Notes: generated by a model not told the origin, from the letters alone. A stretch of DNA of 64,000 bases from UBA6244 sp965140775 (GCA_965140775.1 OZ223471.1:1736001-1800000), one strand, 5' to 3'. Positions 52,147 through 61,102 are shown, counted from the first letter of the stretch. Numbers and translations: made by a program.

Positions 52147-52605
52147 TTAGTATTCTTTTTCGGATAGCAGCTTTCCGCTTTCATCCCACATATACCAAAT
52201 ACCCACCTTTTTCCCTTGGTCGTAGTGCATTTCGTAGCGGGCCTTGCCATTGTCGCCATAAATCATCCATTTTCCATGTTTCAAATCGCGTTGATATCGT
52301 GCTTCGGCAGTTTTTTGACCTTTGTAGTTCCAGGTGGTCCAAACGCCGTCTTTGAAACCATCGGTGTAAGCGCGGGCTTCTTTTTTGGAACCGTTTTCGT
52401 GATAGTACATGGAGATGCCATTTTCGATGCCTTTGTCGAAGTTGCGGTCTGATTCTACTTGTCCGTTTTCGTAGTAAGTTTTAAAATTTCCGGTAAATAA
52501 CTGACCGTCCACATAGTATTTATTGTCATCGTGTTTTACCAGTTCCTGAGCTTGAAGGCCGATGTTTACAGCCAACACCACAAACAAAAGGAGGATTTTT
52601 TTCAT
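52147..52605 (-). CDS. Secreted MORN_2-repeat (YwqK-like) protein
   Basis: A 152-residue protein with signal peptide (NIGLQAQ) and at least four MORN_2-type repeats: FKTYYENGQVESDRNFDKG, ISMYYHENGSKKEARAYTDG, WTTWNYKGQKTAEARYQRD and WMIYGDNGKARYEMHYDQG. Such repeats form beta-hairpin ladders; the YwqK antitoxin name attached to many homologues need not apply, since no toxin gene is adjacent and this one is exported. ATG at 52605 gives the signal peptide. It has its own -7-like site TACCTTTG (52646-52639) and terminator. Confidence 0.85.
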   Translation of the reverse strand: MKKILLLFVVLAVNIGLQAQELVKHDDNKYYVDGQLFTGNFKTYYENGQVESDRNFDKGIENGISMYYHENGSKKEARAYTDGFKDGVWTTWNYKGQKTAEARYQRDLKHGKWMIYGDNGKARYEMHYDQGKKVGIWYMWDESGKLLSEKEY

Positions 52606-52673
52606 TGTAAAGGAGTTAATGGTGATCAAAATAGCTTACAAAGGTACAAAATTAAGCTATTTTTTGTGCGAAA

Positions 52674-52700
52674 TAAAAAAGACAAACCTTCGGGTTTGCC
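52674..52700 (-). terminator. Terminator of the small carboxypeptidase-like-domain gene
   Basis: Minus strand: GGCAAACC-CGAA-GGTTTGTC followed by six T residues. Confidence 0.8.
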
Positions 52701-52727
52701 TTTAAGTATATCATATTGATTTGATGA

Positions 52728-53069
52728 CTAATTGTTGTCGATTTCGATTTCCACCTTCAGGTTGTTGGCAGCACTGTTTACTTCAATGCTTTTCTGTTCC
52801 GATTTGTATGAAATCAGATCCGCTTTTATTTCGTGGGTGCCTGTGGTTACTTCACTAATGGTAAAATTACCATCCAGATCGGTGTACACTTCGGTAGCGT
52901 TTTCGTCCAAGATAATTTTTACACCGGCCAAAGCTTCTCCGGTTGCTTTGTCGAATACCTGACCGCTGAGGGTGGTGGTGGCAGCAGGTGTTTCTACGTT
53001 GTCGTTGGTGGCAAAAGCGGTAGTAGCTGTAAGAACTACGATGGAGATGATGGCTAAGATATTTTTCAT
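52728..53069 (-). CDS. Small secreted carboxypeptidase-like regulatory domain protein
   Basis: A 113-residue protein: signal peptide (TTAFA) then a single CarboxypepD_reg-like domain (LSGQVFDKATGEALAGVKII, YTDLDGNFTISEVTTGTHEI, ISYKSEQKSIEV). The domain stands alone, without the barrel it usually precedes in TonB receptors. Function is unknown; a stand-alone domain could bind the cell surface or a receptor. Two TTAA boxes 11 bases apart (53117, 53128) lie upstream of its weak -7 site. Confidence 0.85.
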   Translation of the reverse strand: MKNILAIISIVVLTATTAFATNDNVETPAATTTLSGQVFDKATGEALAGVKIILDENATEVYTDLDGNFTISEVTTGTHEIKADLISYKSEQKSIEVNSAANNLKVEIEIDNN

Positions 53070-53163
53070 TTTTATTTTTCTTTACGTTTTAGTGATGCAA
53101 AGAAAGATCATCCATGTTAAGCCAATATTAAATCAGGATTATCTGTGTATAAAGTTTTGGGAG

Positions 53164-53240
53164 TGGGAAGACGGGAGATGGGAGTCGGGAGACCGAAGTC
53201 GGGAGATGGGAGACGGGAGATGGGAGACGGGAGATGGGAG
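53164..53240 (+). repeat. Purine-rich GGGAGAYG microsatellite with G-quadruplex potential
   Basis: Repeats of GGGAGATG and GGGAGACG. From 53200 there are six GGG runs separated by 4-base AGAT/AGAC loops, a pattern able to fold into intramolecular G-quadruplexes. No gene lies in it. Confidence 0.85.
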
Positions 53241-53270
53241 AAATTGGGCAAAAATACAAACGCCTCCCGC

Positions 53271-53800
53271 TTCAAGCGTCCACGCTTGAAGTTTGAACTC
53301 CCGGTTCATTTTTATGAACTTTTTTGCCCTTGACTAAAGTCGAAGGGCAATTGATGGGGACTTTGCTTTATTTTAATCACAAACCCTTCGAGAACGCTGA
53401 TCTTTTCTGATCCCATTGATCCCACTGATCCCATTAAACTCTCCCCCTTCAAGCGTCCACGCTTGAATTTTAGACTCCCTGGTTCATTTTTATGAACTTT
53501 TCTTGCCCTTGACTAAAGTCGAAGGGCAATTGATGGGGACTTTGCTTTATTTTAATTTCAAACCCTTCGAGAACGCTGATCTTTTCTGATCCCATTGATC
53601 CCATTAAACTCTCCCCCTTCAAGCGTCCACGCTTGAATTTTAGACTCCCTGGTTCATTTTTATGAACTTTTTTTGCCCTTGACTAAAGTCGAAGGGCAAT
53701 TGATGGGGACTTTGCTTTATTTTAATCACAAACTCTTCGAAATCTCTGATCTTTTCTGATCTTATTGATCCCATTGATCCCATTGATCCATTTGATCTTC
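53271..53800. repeat. Three tandem copies of a 170-177-bp unit rich in palindromes
   Basis: Units start at 53271, 53448 and 53618. Each opens with the palindrome TTCAAGCGTCCACGCTTGAA, then GTTCAT-TTTT-ATGAAC, then GCCCTTGACT-AA-AGTCGAAGGGC, and ends in a run of TGATCCCAT-like GATC repeats. Units differ by a few substitutions and small length changes. No coding frame spans it. Confidence 0.88.
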
Positions 53801-53814
53801 AATCTTTTCCCTAT

Positions 53815-55362
53815 TTATTCCGGTTGGTGTTGCGAACGCAACAGGTCGTTTACCGTTTTTACAGGATTGAAGGTGATGATGGGTGTTTCCACAAAAATGG
53901 TGATCCAGTCGGCCATGGCTCCGTTCCACAATCCGGGTAATTCCATGGCTTTGAGGTTTTTGCCGTCTTTTGATTTAAGGGAGATGAAGCCGGTGTCGGG
54001 ATCCACAAAATCAAGCAGGTTGAATTTGTCGCCGATAAAATTATACACTCCGCACACCAAATCCACGGGGTTGAAGTGGGTGGCTTTGTTCACAATTTCC
54101 TTCTGGCCTTTGTGGGTGAAATCAATTTGCGATGATTCAACTATTTGCAGGGATTTCTCACCGTTTTCGTTCATCACCCAAAAGGGACCTCCGCCGGGTT
54201 CGCCTTCGTTTTTCACCATACCGCAAATGCGCATGGGTCGGTTGAGCTTATTGAACAGGAAGTCAATTTTTTCCATTTTTTCGTATCCTTCAAAGGCGTC
54301 GGGAATGTCGATGCTTAGTTGGGTCTTGGCAAATTCGGTGATGTTCTGAAGAGTTTGGTCGTCCATATCGCCATCATCGAGGATATCCAAAAAATCGAAG
54401 GTTTGTTCCTGAAGTTGGATGAGAAGTCCCCCGATAGCCTTTTTATAAATATAGGTCTCGTTTCGCAGTCGATCGGGGACAATATTGTCGATGTTTTTAA
54501 TGAAAATGATATCGTTGTCGAGTTCGTTCAGGTTGTGAATGAGTGCTCCGTGGCCACCCGGACGGAACAGCAGGGTGCCGTCGCTGTTGCGAAAGGGTTC
54601 GTTTTCTTCGTTTACGGCAATGGTGTCGGTGGAGGGTTTTTGCTGACTGAAACTCACCTCAAATTCGGTGTGGTATTCTTCTTCAATCAAATGTCCTTTT
54701 TTTGAATGGGTTTCTTCAAATTTAGATTGGTGTTCAGGCGAAACGGTAAAATGAATCCGCGATTGTTTCTCGTCGTTGGTGGCATATACGGCCGCTTCAA
54801 CCAGATGTTCTTCCATGGAAGTACGTGCGCCGCTTGGGTAGTCGTGAAACATGAGCAGTCCTTTGGGAAGTCCGGCATAATTGAGGCCATCTTCGTTGAG
54901 GAGTCCGTCGATAATGGTGTTGTAATCCTGGTTGTGAAGGAGTTCGTCCAAGTTGAGACCTTTTTCCGAAAAACGCTCACTCAATGAAGCATAAAAGGCA
55001 AACTGTGGCAAGTGTTTAAAAAAGTGGTGAACAGAATTGAAACCTTTATCTTTTTCGAGGTTGACTCGTTGCGCTTCGGGGTTCATTTCGCGAAACTCAA
55101 ACAAATGTTTAAACATGCGGGATGCAGCACCGGAGGCCGGAACAAACTTTAGTATATTGTAATCTTGGTGCTGTGCGTTAAAAAAAGCTACCAGCTTATT
55201 GACTGCTTCTTTCGAAAGTTGATGAAGTCCATGACCCGGAGTCGCGGCTGCCACAAGTCGTGCATAGGGAAATCCCCCTTTGAAGCTATTGATTTGGTTG
55301 GTCACCTGTTCGGGCTCGATGCCTTTGGCGGCCATTTGGGCAAGGTCGTTTTGATTAAACAT
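53815..55362 (-). CDS. DUF4301 family protein (nucleotidyltransferase-like)
   Basis: A 515-residue cytoplasmic protein. PASGAASRMFKHLF near residue 70 resembles the GxGxxxRM...K loop of nucleotidyltransferases, and SDGTLLFRPGGHGALIHNL near 270 looks like a second substrate segment. The length and these blocks fit DUF4301, found mainly in Bacteroidota; I am not aware of a demonstrated activity. Transfer of a nucleotide to a sugar or polyol phosphate is an inference from the loop. ATG at 55362 is preferred to 55395. It is a single-gene unit downstream of two tRNA genes on the opposite strand. Confidence 0.85.
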   Translation of the reverse strand: MFNQNDLAQMAAKGIEPEQVTNQINSFKGGFPYARLVAAATPGHGLHQLSKEAVNKLVAFFNAQHQDYNILKFVPASGAASRMFKHLFEFREMNPEAQRVNLEKDKGFNSVHHFFKHLPQFAFYASLSERFSEKGLNLDELLHNQDYNTIIDGLLNEDGLNYAGLPKGLLMFHDYPSGARTSMEEHLVEAAVYATNDEKQSRIHFTVSPEHQSKFEETHSKKGHLIEEEYHTEFEVSFSQQKPSTDTIAVNEENEPFRNSDGTLLFRPGGHGALIHNLNELDNDIIFIKNIDNIVPDRLRNETYIYKKAIGGLLIQLQEQTFDFLDILDDGDMDDQTLQNITEFAKTQLSIDIPDAFEGYEKMEKIDFLFNKLNRPMRICGMVKNEGEPGGGPFWVMNENGEKSLQIVESSQIDFTHKGQKEIVNKATHFNPVDLVCGVYNFIGDKFNLLDFVDPDTGFISLKSKDGKNLKAMELPGLWNGAMADWITIFVETPIITFNPVKTVNDLLRSQHQPE

Positions 55363-55623
55363 GGTCGATGAATTTAGATGGATAAAAATAGGCAAATCTT
55401 TTGGTATGCATGGTTTCCCTAAGGTTAATTTTCAAAATAATCCGCGTATCATCCTTTTTAAAAAAGTCTCCGGGGGATTAATTGTCATGTAAACAGGACA
55501 TTAGTGATAGAGGCGCCAACGCTTGTTTTTGCAGGAAGTCGAAATATTAAAAAAGCAATTTTTTTGTGCCCATGTTATGTGGATTAAAAGAAAAATACAC
55601 TATTTTTGCCACCTCAATTTTAG

Positions 55624-55707
55624 GCCCAGGTGGTGAAATTGGTAGACACGCCAGCTTGAGGGGCTGGTGACCTTAAGGTTGTGCAAGTTCGACTCTTGTC
55701 CTGGGCA
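55624..55707 (+). tRNA. tRNA-Leu (anticodon GAG)
   Basis: Class II tRNA: acceptor GCCCAGG/CCTGGGC, anticodon stem CCAGC/GCTGG around TTGAGGG, long variable arm, T-arm with GTTCGACTC. TATTTTTG at 55601-55608 is a minus-7-like site. CCA is not encoded directly at the end. Confidence 0.95.
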
Positions 55708-55753
55708 CTACCACAAAGAAAATCTAAAATTGACGTTCATACATTGAATGCTT

Positions 55754-55837
55754 GCCCAAGTGGCGGAATTGGTAGACGCGCTACATTCAGGGTGTAGTGA
55801 CCGCACGGTCGTGAAAGTTCGAGTCTTTTCTTGGGCA
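55754..55837 (+). tRNA. tRNA-Leu (anticodon CAG)
   Basis: Class II tRNA: acceptor GCCCAAG/CTTGGGC, anticodon stem CTACA/TGTAG around TTCAGGG, variable arm CCGCACGG. It is 46 bases after tRNA-Leu(GAG) and likely cotranscribed with it. Confidence 0.95.
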
Positions 55838-55840
55838 CCC

Positions 55841-55878
55841 AAACCTCAGTATCATTCAGGTGATATTGGGGTTTTTTT
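55841..55878 (+). terminator. Terminator of the tRNA-Leu pair
   Basis: Arms AAACCTCAGTATCA / TGATATTGGGGTTT followed by seven T residues. The next 265 bases hold a short hairpin (GACAAACC-AACC-GGTTTGTC region near 56016) and no gene. Confidence 0.8.
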
Positions 55879-56143
55879 GTGTTTGGACGTTTCCATATTT
55901 TAGATTGAGGTTGACATTTTAGTTGATCTCGTTTTCGATTTTTCCCGCGAAGTACCATCATGATGTAGTTCAAGATCGGATGATTTCTTTTTTAAAGAAG
56001 TGATTTGTCTTTCTGACAAACCAACCGGTTTGTCCAATTTCCTGTTCGGATTCGGTGCGCATCTACCAGATTGTTTTCTTGAAAACACGTGGACCAGGTT
56101 TGCCCACTATCGTAGGAGATTTTTTTGTACCCCACCTCCATAG

Positions 56144-56329
56144 AACAAAAAATATTCCTAGCTTTACCACACCAAAAAACCGATGATCCCTTACAATGAA
56201 ACAAGGAGTTGATTTCAGTCTTATAGAAATATTTTAAGATGGATATCTTCCACGTAATGAGGTTTAAAGGAAGGTTGAATAGTTTTTTTGCGGAGAGGGT
56301 ACAAAGGAATTATAATCAGATGTGGGTAT
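56144..56329 (+). repeat. Dispersed repeat B, copy 1
   Basis: About 186 bases matching 61305-61490 at most positions. It precedes the first accessory gene by 87 bases. In copy 2 a frame beginning MKQGVDFKLIELFKDGYL is open for 23 codons; here it is stopped after MKQGVDFSLIEIF. The element may be a gene remnant or a mobile or cassette-type element. Confidence 0.8.
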
Positions 56330-56415
56330 GCAGGATCGTTAGCAACTATTTTGAGACAAGAACCTTGAATCCGGCGACAAAGATTGTTTGCTAACAAAAA
56401 AAATAATTAAACAGA

Positions 56416-56991
56416 ATGAATATTTTTCCCACAGACAATGAAGTTTCTCATATAGTGTTTCCAACAGTTTTAAGCATTGGAATGATACTTTGGTTTTACT
56501 GTTTATGGTTTGCGCTTAAATATGACAATAGCACTAAGGCCTTAATTATGCTTTGGTTCTTAAATATATATTATGTTCCATTTTATTTATTCCGGATTAA
56601 GCGCATAAAAAAAGAGAATAGAATAAAGGGACTCAGTGATGAAATATATGATTCTGAATTTCTAGAGATTTCACGTTTAGGTATTATCGATTCATTAAAA
56701 TTTTGGACCTCAAAAAACGGACAGATTGAATCTCAAGAATCAAATGAAGATGAGAATATAACGATTGATTTATTTCAACGTTGGAAAGACTTTTATCGTA
56801 TTGACAACAAAATAATCAATGAAATATTTAGCGAATCAGAAAAAGAATTACTAGCGTCGTTTGATAAATCATTGTTGATTTGTGAAGAAAAATTCAAAGG
56901 CAATTATCCAAAACTTACTGACTTTCAGAAGACAAATGATTGGCAGATATTAAATAGACAATCCATAGGAATTATTAAAGAAATAGAATAA
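56416..56991 (+). CDS. Accessory hypothetical membrane protein
   Basis: A 191-residue protein, not recognised. Two hydrophobic segments at about 12-35 and 40-60 (FPTVLSIGMILWFYCLWFAL, then LIMLWFLNIYYVPFYLF) are followed by a basic stretch and an acidic cytoplasmic tail. It is clearly more AT-rich than the genes left of 55 kb. Repeat B lies upstream and repeat A starts 12 bases after the stop. Confidence 0.7.
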   Translation: MNIFPTDNEVSHIVFPTVLSIGMILWFYCLWFALKYDNSTKALIMLWFLNIYYVPFYLFRIKRIKKENRIKGLSDEIYDSEFLEISRLGIIDSLKFWTSKNGQIESQESNEDENITIDLFQRWKDFYRIDNKIINEIFSESEKELLASFDKSLLICEEKFKGNYPKLTDFQKTNDWQILNRQSIGIIKEIE

Positions 56992-57003
56992 AATACGGCT
57001 GGT

Positions 57004-57236
57004 AACATCATAGCATTTAAGACTCACCTAACCCAAAAAAAACCACCCCATGATTAAAACATCACCAACAGTCTGCAAACCAACTCCGGAGTTTAGTTAA
57101 AGCACCCTCTCAATTGAGATTTAAACACTGTCGGGCTAAGTCAAAGAGAGTTAATCGTCGTGTAGGTGGGGATTGAACAGTTTTATCCTGAGGGTCTTTT
57201 TGATGGAAGTTTTGATAGTAGTTAATGTGCCACCAA
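57004..57236 (+). repeat. Dispersed repeat A, copy 1
   Basis: About 233 bases shared with 58448-58683 and partly with 60856-61029. It contains the palindromes AACTCCGGAGTT and TCTCAATTGAGA. A long-range inverted pair, CCACCCCATGATTAA with TTAATCGTCGTGTAGGTGG, could close the element into one stem. It begins 12 bases after the stop codon of the preceding gene. Confidence 0.85.
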
Positions 57237-57578
57237 TTACTCTTACTTGTGCGGGCATTTATTTTGCGAAGCATAGTTTCCTGATCAAATTTTATTTAAG
57301 TTTGTCATGATATAACCATTTAATGAATAATTCTGTAAAGGTACAACCTCTCTACAACCCGGCATCGGATAAACCGCCCAACGTAGAGGGGTTTAGTTCA
57401 ATAAAAACTATAATGCATGCCGCGGTTAAGTAATTCATAGAAAATAAATTGTATATTTGACGATTTAGAAATTAAAGAGAATTTGTCGAATAAATTGCGG
57501 CACGGATCATATTCAAACCGTTGGCAACCTTGATAAAACCTTTATCTGAATGAATACAAAATAATAACTTTAACCGAT
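57237..57578. other. AT-rich spacer between repeat A copy 1 and the sorting-domain gene
   Basis: 342 bases without a gene. A hairpin with arms ACCTCTCTAC / GTAGAGGGGT lies at about 57345-57391. Otherwise nothing recognisable. Confidence 0.5.
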
Positions 57579-58436
57579 ATGAAAATATATTCAATATTTA
57601 TTAGTTTGATATTATTCTTATTTCTGCCAGAATTTAGCAATTGTCAAATTAAATTTTATGACTATTCACCAGATACAGTCATAACCGTTTATGAAAACGG
57701 AACCTCTGACAGTGCGTATTTTTCAGTAGACCTAAATGGAGATTCAATTGATGATATCCGCTTTCGGCTTTCTTATAAATACGATTTTGCTTCGCCAAGT
57801 TATAATGAAGATTTTTTTGTATCTGTAAATTCAATTAATGAGCAAAATAAATTTGGCCAAATTGTAGTCCAGACTGGCCCATGTAATTTAGAAGGGTTTT
57901 CATCGGGCGATACCATTGGAAACAATACTATCTGGAATCCACACTCCTACAGTTATTTACTATTTCATTGGTGCCAAGAATGGGTTTCTTGTAATGAATT
58001 TTCAACTTATCGTTATCTCGCATTTACAGATACAATTAATAGTGACTGTCATTTCGGATGGATTTTACTTAGAACCTATACTTATTTAGCCGCCCCACCT
58101 GAGATTAGTTATGTTAGTTTAGTTGTTAAAGAATTCGCTTATAACAAGGATCCTGGGTATGGTATTATTGCAGGAGATACTATGGCTAGTATTCCTGTAT
58201 CAATTGATAATCCATTGTTATCAAATGAACCTATTTATTATCCAAACCCCACTTCAGGAAAGTTATACATAAAAGAATCAGTATATGAAAAAATTGAAAT
58301 CTTCAATTTAATTGGAAACGTTATTTTGGAATCAAAAAATAATGAAATAGATTTAACTGAATATCCAGATGGATTGTATTTTATACGATTCTATTACGAG
58401 GAGAAACTAATTACTGGAAAAATTATTAAGAAATGA
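57579..58436 (+). CDS. Secreted protein with type IX (type A) sorting domain
   Basis: A 285-residue protein: signal peptide (residues 1-22, FSNCQ), a 180-residue central domain I do not recognise (SVDLNGDSIDDIRFRLSY, CHFGWILLRTY), and a C-terminal T9SS sorting domain from about 215. That domain reads YYPNPTSGKLYIKES, then IEIFNLIGNVILES, DLTEYPDGLYFIRF and KLITGKIIKK. It should be exported through the type IX system and attached to or released from the surface. Repeat A copy 2 starts 12 bases after its stop. Confidence 0.85.
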   Translation: MKIYSIFISLILFLFLPEFSNCQIKFYDYSPDTVITVYENGTSDSAYFSVDLNGDSIDDIRFRLSYKYDFASPSYNEDFFVSVNSINEQNKFGQIVVQTGPCNLEGFSSGDTIGNNTIWNPHSYSYLLFHWCQEWVSCNEFSTYRYLAFTDTINSDCHFGWILLRTYTYLAAPPEISYVSLVVKEFAYNKDPGYGIIAGDTMASIPVSIDNPLLSNEPIYYPNPTSGKLYIKESVYEKIEIFNLIGNVILESKNNEIDLTEYPDGLYFIRFYYEEKLITGKIIKK

Positions 58437-58447
58437 ATCACGGGTGA

Positions 58448-58683
58448 CAACATCATAGCATTTAAAACTCACCTAACCCCAAAAAAACCACACCACGGTG
58501 AAAACATCACCCACAGCCTGCAAACCAACTCCGGAGTTTAGTGAAAGCACCCTCTCAATTGAGATTTATAGCCCTGTTGGGTTAAGTCACTGGTAATCTA
58601 TGATCCTGTATATGGGGATTGAACAGTTTTATCCTGAGGGTCTTTTTGATGGAAGTTTTGATAGTAGTTAACGTGCCACCAAT
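58448..58683 (+). repeat. Dispersed repeat A, copy 2
   Basis: Aligns with copy 1 over its length except for a divergent stretch at about 58590-58612, where copies 1 and 3 agree with each other. It keeps both palindromes but has lost the long-range inverted pair. GTTAAGT ends the shared core here and in copy 3. Confidence 0.85.
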
Positions 58684-58804
58684 AGCTCATATGTGTGTTG
58701 TAATGTTGAAATGCCAAACCCACTTTGGCCAAACCCTGGTACACAATGCAAGCAACGACAAGCGAGATAATAACGTCTGATTGTTGAACACAAAAAACCA
58801 TACC

Positions 58805-60085
58805 ATGAAAAAGTTAATTCTTTTGCTGATGTTAATTCCTGCCATAGTTTATAGTCAGGTATGGGAAAACACATATGGAAAAGGAGTGGGGAATTGGATT
58901 AGGCAAACAACAGATGGGGGATACATTTTAACTGGTTCAACTCCAATGAATGGTGATAATCGAATAGTTCTGATAAAGCTTGATGCTGAAGGAAATAGCC
59001 TTTGGACTAAAACATTCGGAAATACTGGGGATAACTACGGATACGCTGTTGAGCAGACCACTGACGGTGGTTTTATTATTGTAGGAGAAACAGATACTTC
59101 TTCCATCGTCAGTAAACCGGCAGTTTATCTTATCAAAACGGATCAAAATGGTGATGCTTTGTGGACCAGAACTTACGGAGAATCAACCCGCAGTGCAGGG
59201 TACTCAGTTCAGCAAACCACCGATAGTGGATATATAATCACTGGCAAAATTCTTACACAGCTCGAAAACCTGTATCTGATTAAAACAGACAGCAATGGTG
59301 ATACTATGTGGACAAAAACTTACGGAGGTAATTACAGTAGTGCCGGTTACTCAGTTCAGCAAACCACAGATGGCGGCTATATTATTACGGGCCACACTGA
59401 TTATTGGCCTGGTATTTCATCAAATGTCTATTTGATAAGAACAGATGCTCAAGGTGATACTTTGTGGACAGGGATATACAACCGAAGCGATAATGATGCT
59501 GGTTTTGGCATACAGCAAGTTGAAAATAGCGGTTTCATCGTTGTTGGGAAAACCTTGGGTTATTATCCATATTCAAATCCATTAATATGGTTATTGCGAA
59601 TCGATGATAATGGTGACACGACCTGGACCAGGACCTATGGTGACGAAACCGGTATTACCTACGGATTTTCCATTCAGCAAACCACAGACAATGGGTATAT
59701 CCTTACAGGATTAGCATATCGCAATGGAAGCTCCAATCTTGATGTATATTTAATGAAAACAAACAGCAATGGTGATAGTACTTGGACGAAAACTTACGGT
59801 GGTAGTAATACAGATGAAGGATTTTCTGTGCAGCAAACAACCGATGGGGGATACGTTATTTCTGGGACACGCGATACAAATGTGGAAAAACTGATATACA
59901 TCATCAAAACCAATTCATATGGTAATGTCACGTTTACCACTGAGATACCACTTCCCAACCCTAACAGAAGACTAGTTAAAACCGTTGATCTATCGGGAAG
60001 AGAAATCAAACAACCTCGAATCAACCAACCATTTATAGAAGTATATGATGATGGCACTTCTAAAAAGCGAATCAAATTAAAGTAA
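58805..60085 (+). CDS. Secreted tandem-repeat (propeller-like) protein
   Basis: A 426-residue protein: signal peptide ending IVYSQ, then about seven repeats of roughly 50-55 residues with the pattern GYSVQQTTDGGYIITG, a variable loop, YLIKTDSNGDTLWTKTYGG. The repeats probably form a beta-propeller. The tail VKTVDLSGREIKQ ... FIEVYDDGTSKKRIKLK resembles a short C-terminal sorting signal seen in secreted Bacteroidota proteins and may direct type IX export. ATG at 58805 is used because it gives the signal peptide. No repeat A copy follows this gene. Confidence 0.85.
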   Translation: MKKLILLLMLIPAIVYSQVWENTYGKGVGNWIRQTTDGGYILTGSTPMNGDNRIVLIKLDAEGNSLWTKTFGNTGDNYGYAVEQTTDGGFIIVGETDTSSIVSKPAVYLIKTDQNGDALWTRTYGESTRSAGYSVQQTTDSGYIITGKILTQLENLYLIKTDSNGDTMWTKTYGGNYSSAGYSVQQTTDGGYIITGHTDYWPGISSNVYLIRTDAQGDTLWTGIYNRSDNDAGFGIQQVENSGFIVVGKTLGYYPYSNPLIWLLRIDDNGDTTWTRTYGDETGITYGFSIQQTTDNGYILTGLAYRNGSSNLDVYLMKTNSNGDSTWTKTYGGSNTDEGFSVQQTTDGGYVISGTRDTNVEKLIYIIKTNSYGNVTFTTEIPLPNPNRRLVKTVDLSGREIKQPRINQPFIEVYDDGTSKKRIKLK

Positions 60086-60242
60086 GCACTAAGCACAACA
60101 TCCGGTAAAAACATAGAGCAGAATATCCTAAATTTGAACATGCAAATTATTAACACAATACTAAAGGTCAGAGAAATAAGAGTGATTAAATCCACCACGT
60201 TTCTTATTGTGGTCCTTTAGTAGCCATTTGAAGAATAAGCCA

Positions 60243-60839
60243 ATGAAAACAGTTTTAATAATCATACTGACATTTATTACATTTAACTTATCAGCAGACT
60301 GTCTGTCTTGTTGGGAGTTATATAATGTTGAAATTACATTGAAAAATGGAGAGGTCGTAAAGGGATACATAACATGGAACGATTCATGGATTAACAATGA
60401 AACAAGGAAATTATCAATTCTTGAGAAAGTGCAGTATCAATTAGAAAACACAAGCTGGTATGAACTGACTTTGTATCATGAGATAATAAATTTAGGAAAT
60501 CATTTACCATGCGCCAATGGTATAGTTTCTACTAATAAAATTGACACTTTAGAATTGAATGATTTCAAAAATATTGAAGCAATTCCGACAAAAGAGAAGC
60601 GATATGTTGGAGCAGGATGGATTCAAAATTTAGACGATGAAAGTATTAAACTACTTAAAAGGGAACCCGTCAATTTCATTCGTGAAGAAGGTATTGTTTC
60701 GGAGAGCTTTTATTTAAATTATAATCCAGAAATATCACTTGAAGACTTAAAGAAAATCGCAAATGACAAGGATTTCTGGTATAAAAGGAAGTCCTTTGAG
60801 AAAAACCAAATTATTGGTTTAATGTACAGTTGGGACTGA
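60243..60839 (+). CDS. Accessory hypothetical secreted protein
   Basis: A 198-residue protein with a signal peptide (MKTVLIIILTFITFNLSA) followed by DCLSCWELYNVEITLKNG, where two closely spaced cysteines may form a disulfide. The VEITLKNGEVVKGYITWNDS segment suggests a small beta-barrel fold. No family is recognised. AT-rich, and followed 16 bases later by repeat A copy 3. Confidence 0.65.
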   Translation: MKTVLIIILTFITFNLSADCLSCWELYNVEITLKNGEVVKGYITWNDSWINNETRKLSILEKVQYQLENTSWYELTLYHEIINLGNHLPCANGIVSTNKIDTLELNDFKNIEAIPTKEKRYVGAGWIQNLDDESIKLLKREPVNFIREEGIVSESFYLNYNPEISLEDLKKIANDKDFWYKRKSFEKNQIIGLMYSWD

Positions 60840-60855
60840 AAAAAACTGGCTATTT

Positions 60856-61029
60856 ACATCATAGCATTTAAGACTCCCCAAAACCCCAAAAAAACCACCC
60901 GACGATTAAAACATCACCAACAGTCTGCAAACCAACTCCGGAGTTTAGTGAAAGCACCCTCTCAATTGAGATTTATAACCCTGTTGGGTTAAGTCAAAGA
61001 GAGTTAATCGTCGTGTAGGTGGGGATTGC
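60856..61029 (+). repeat. Dispersed repeat A, copy 3 (shorter)
   Basis: Shares the first 170 or so bases with copies 1 and 2, including AACTCCGGAGTT, TCTCAATTGAGA and the inverted pair CCACCCGACGATTAA / TTAATCGTCGTGTAGGTGG. It diverges after GGGGATTG, where copies 1 and 2 continue together. Confidence 0.85.
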
Positions 61030-61102
61030 ATAGTTTTGGTTGGTTTTTCCACTTTGTAAATTTGTCTTGGCGCGGTATTTCTTGTAGTACCCCAAGTTTT
61101 GA

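Noticed and set aside
52147..52605. MORN-repeat protein as part of a toxin-antitoxin system
   Set aside because: The YwqK antitoxin label is common for such repeats, but this protein has a signal peptide and no toxin gene adjoins it.
53271..53800. Regularly spaced palindromes as a CRISPR array
   Set aside because: Units are 170-177 bases and the sequence between palindromes is itself repeated, so there are no unique spacers; no cas genes are visible.
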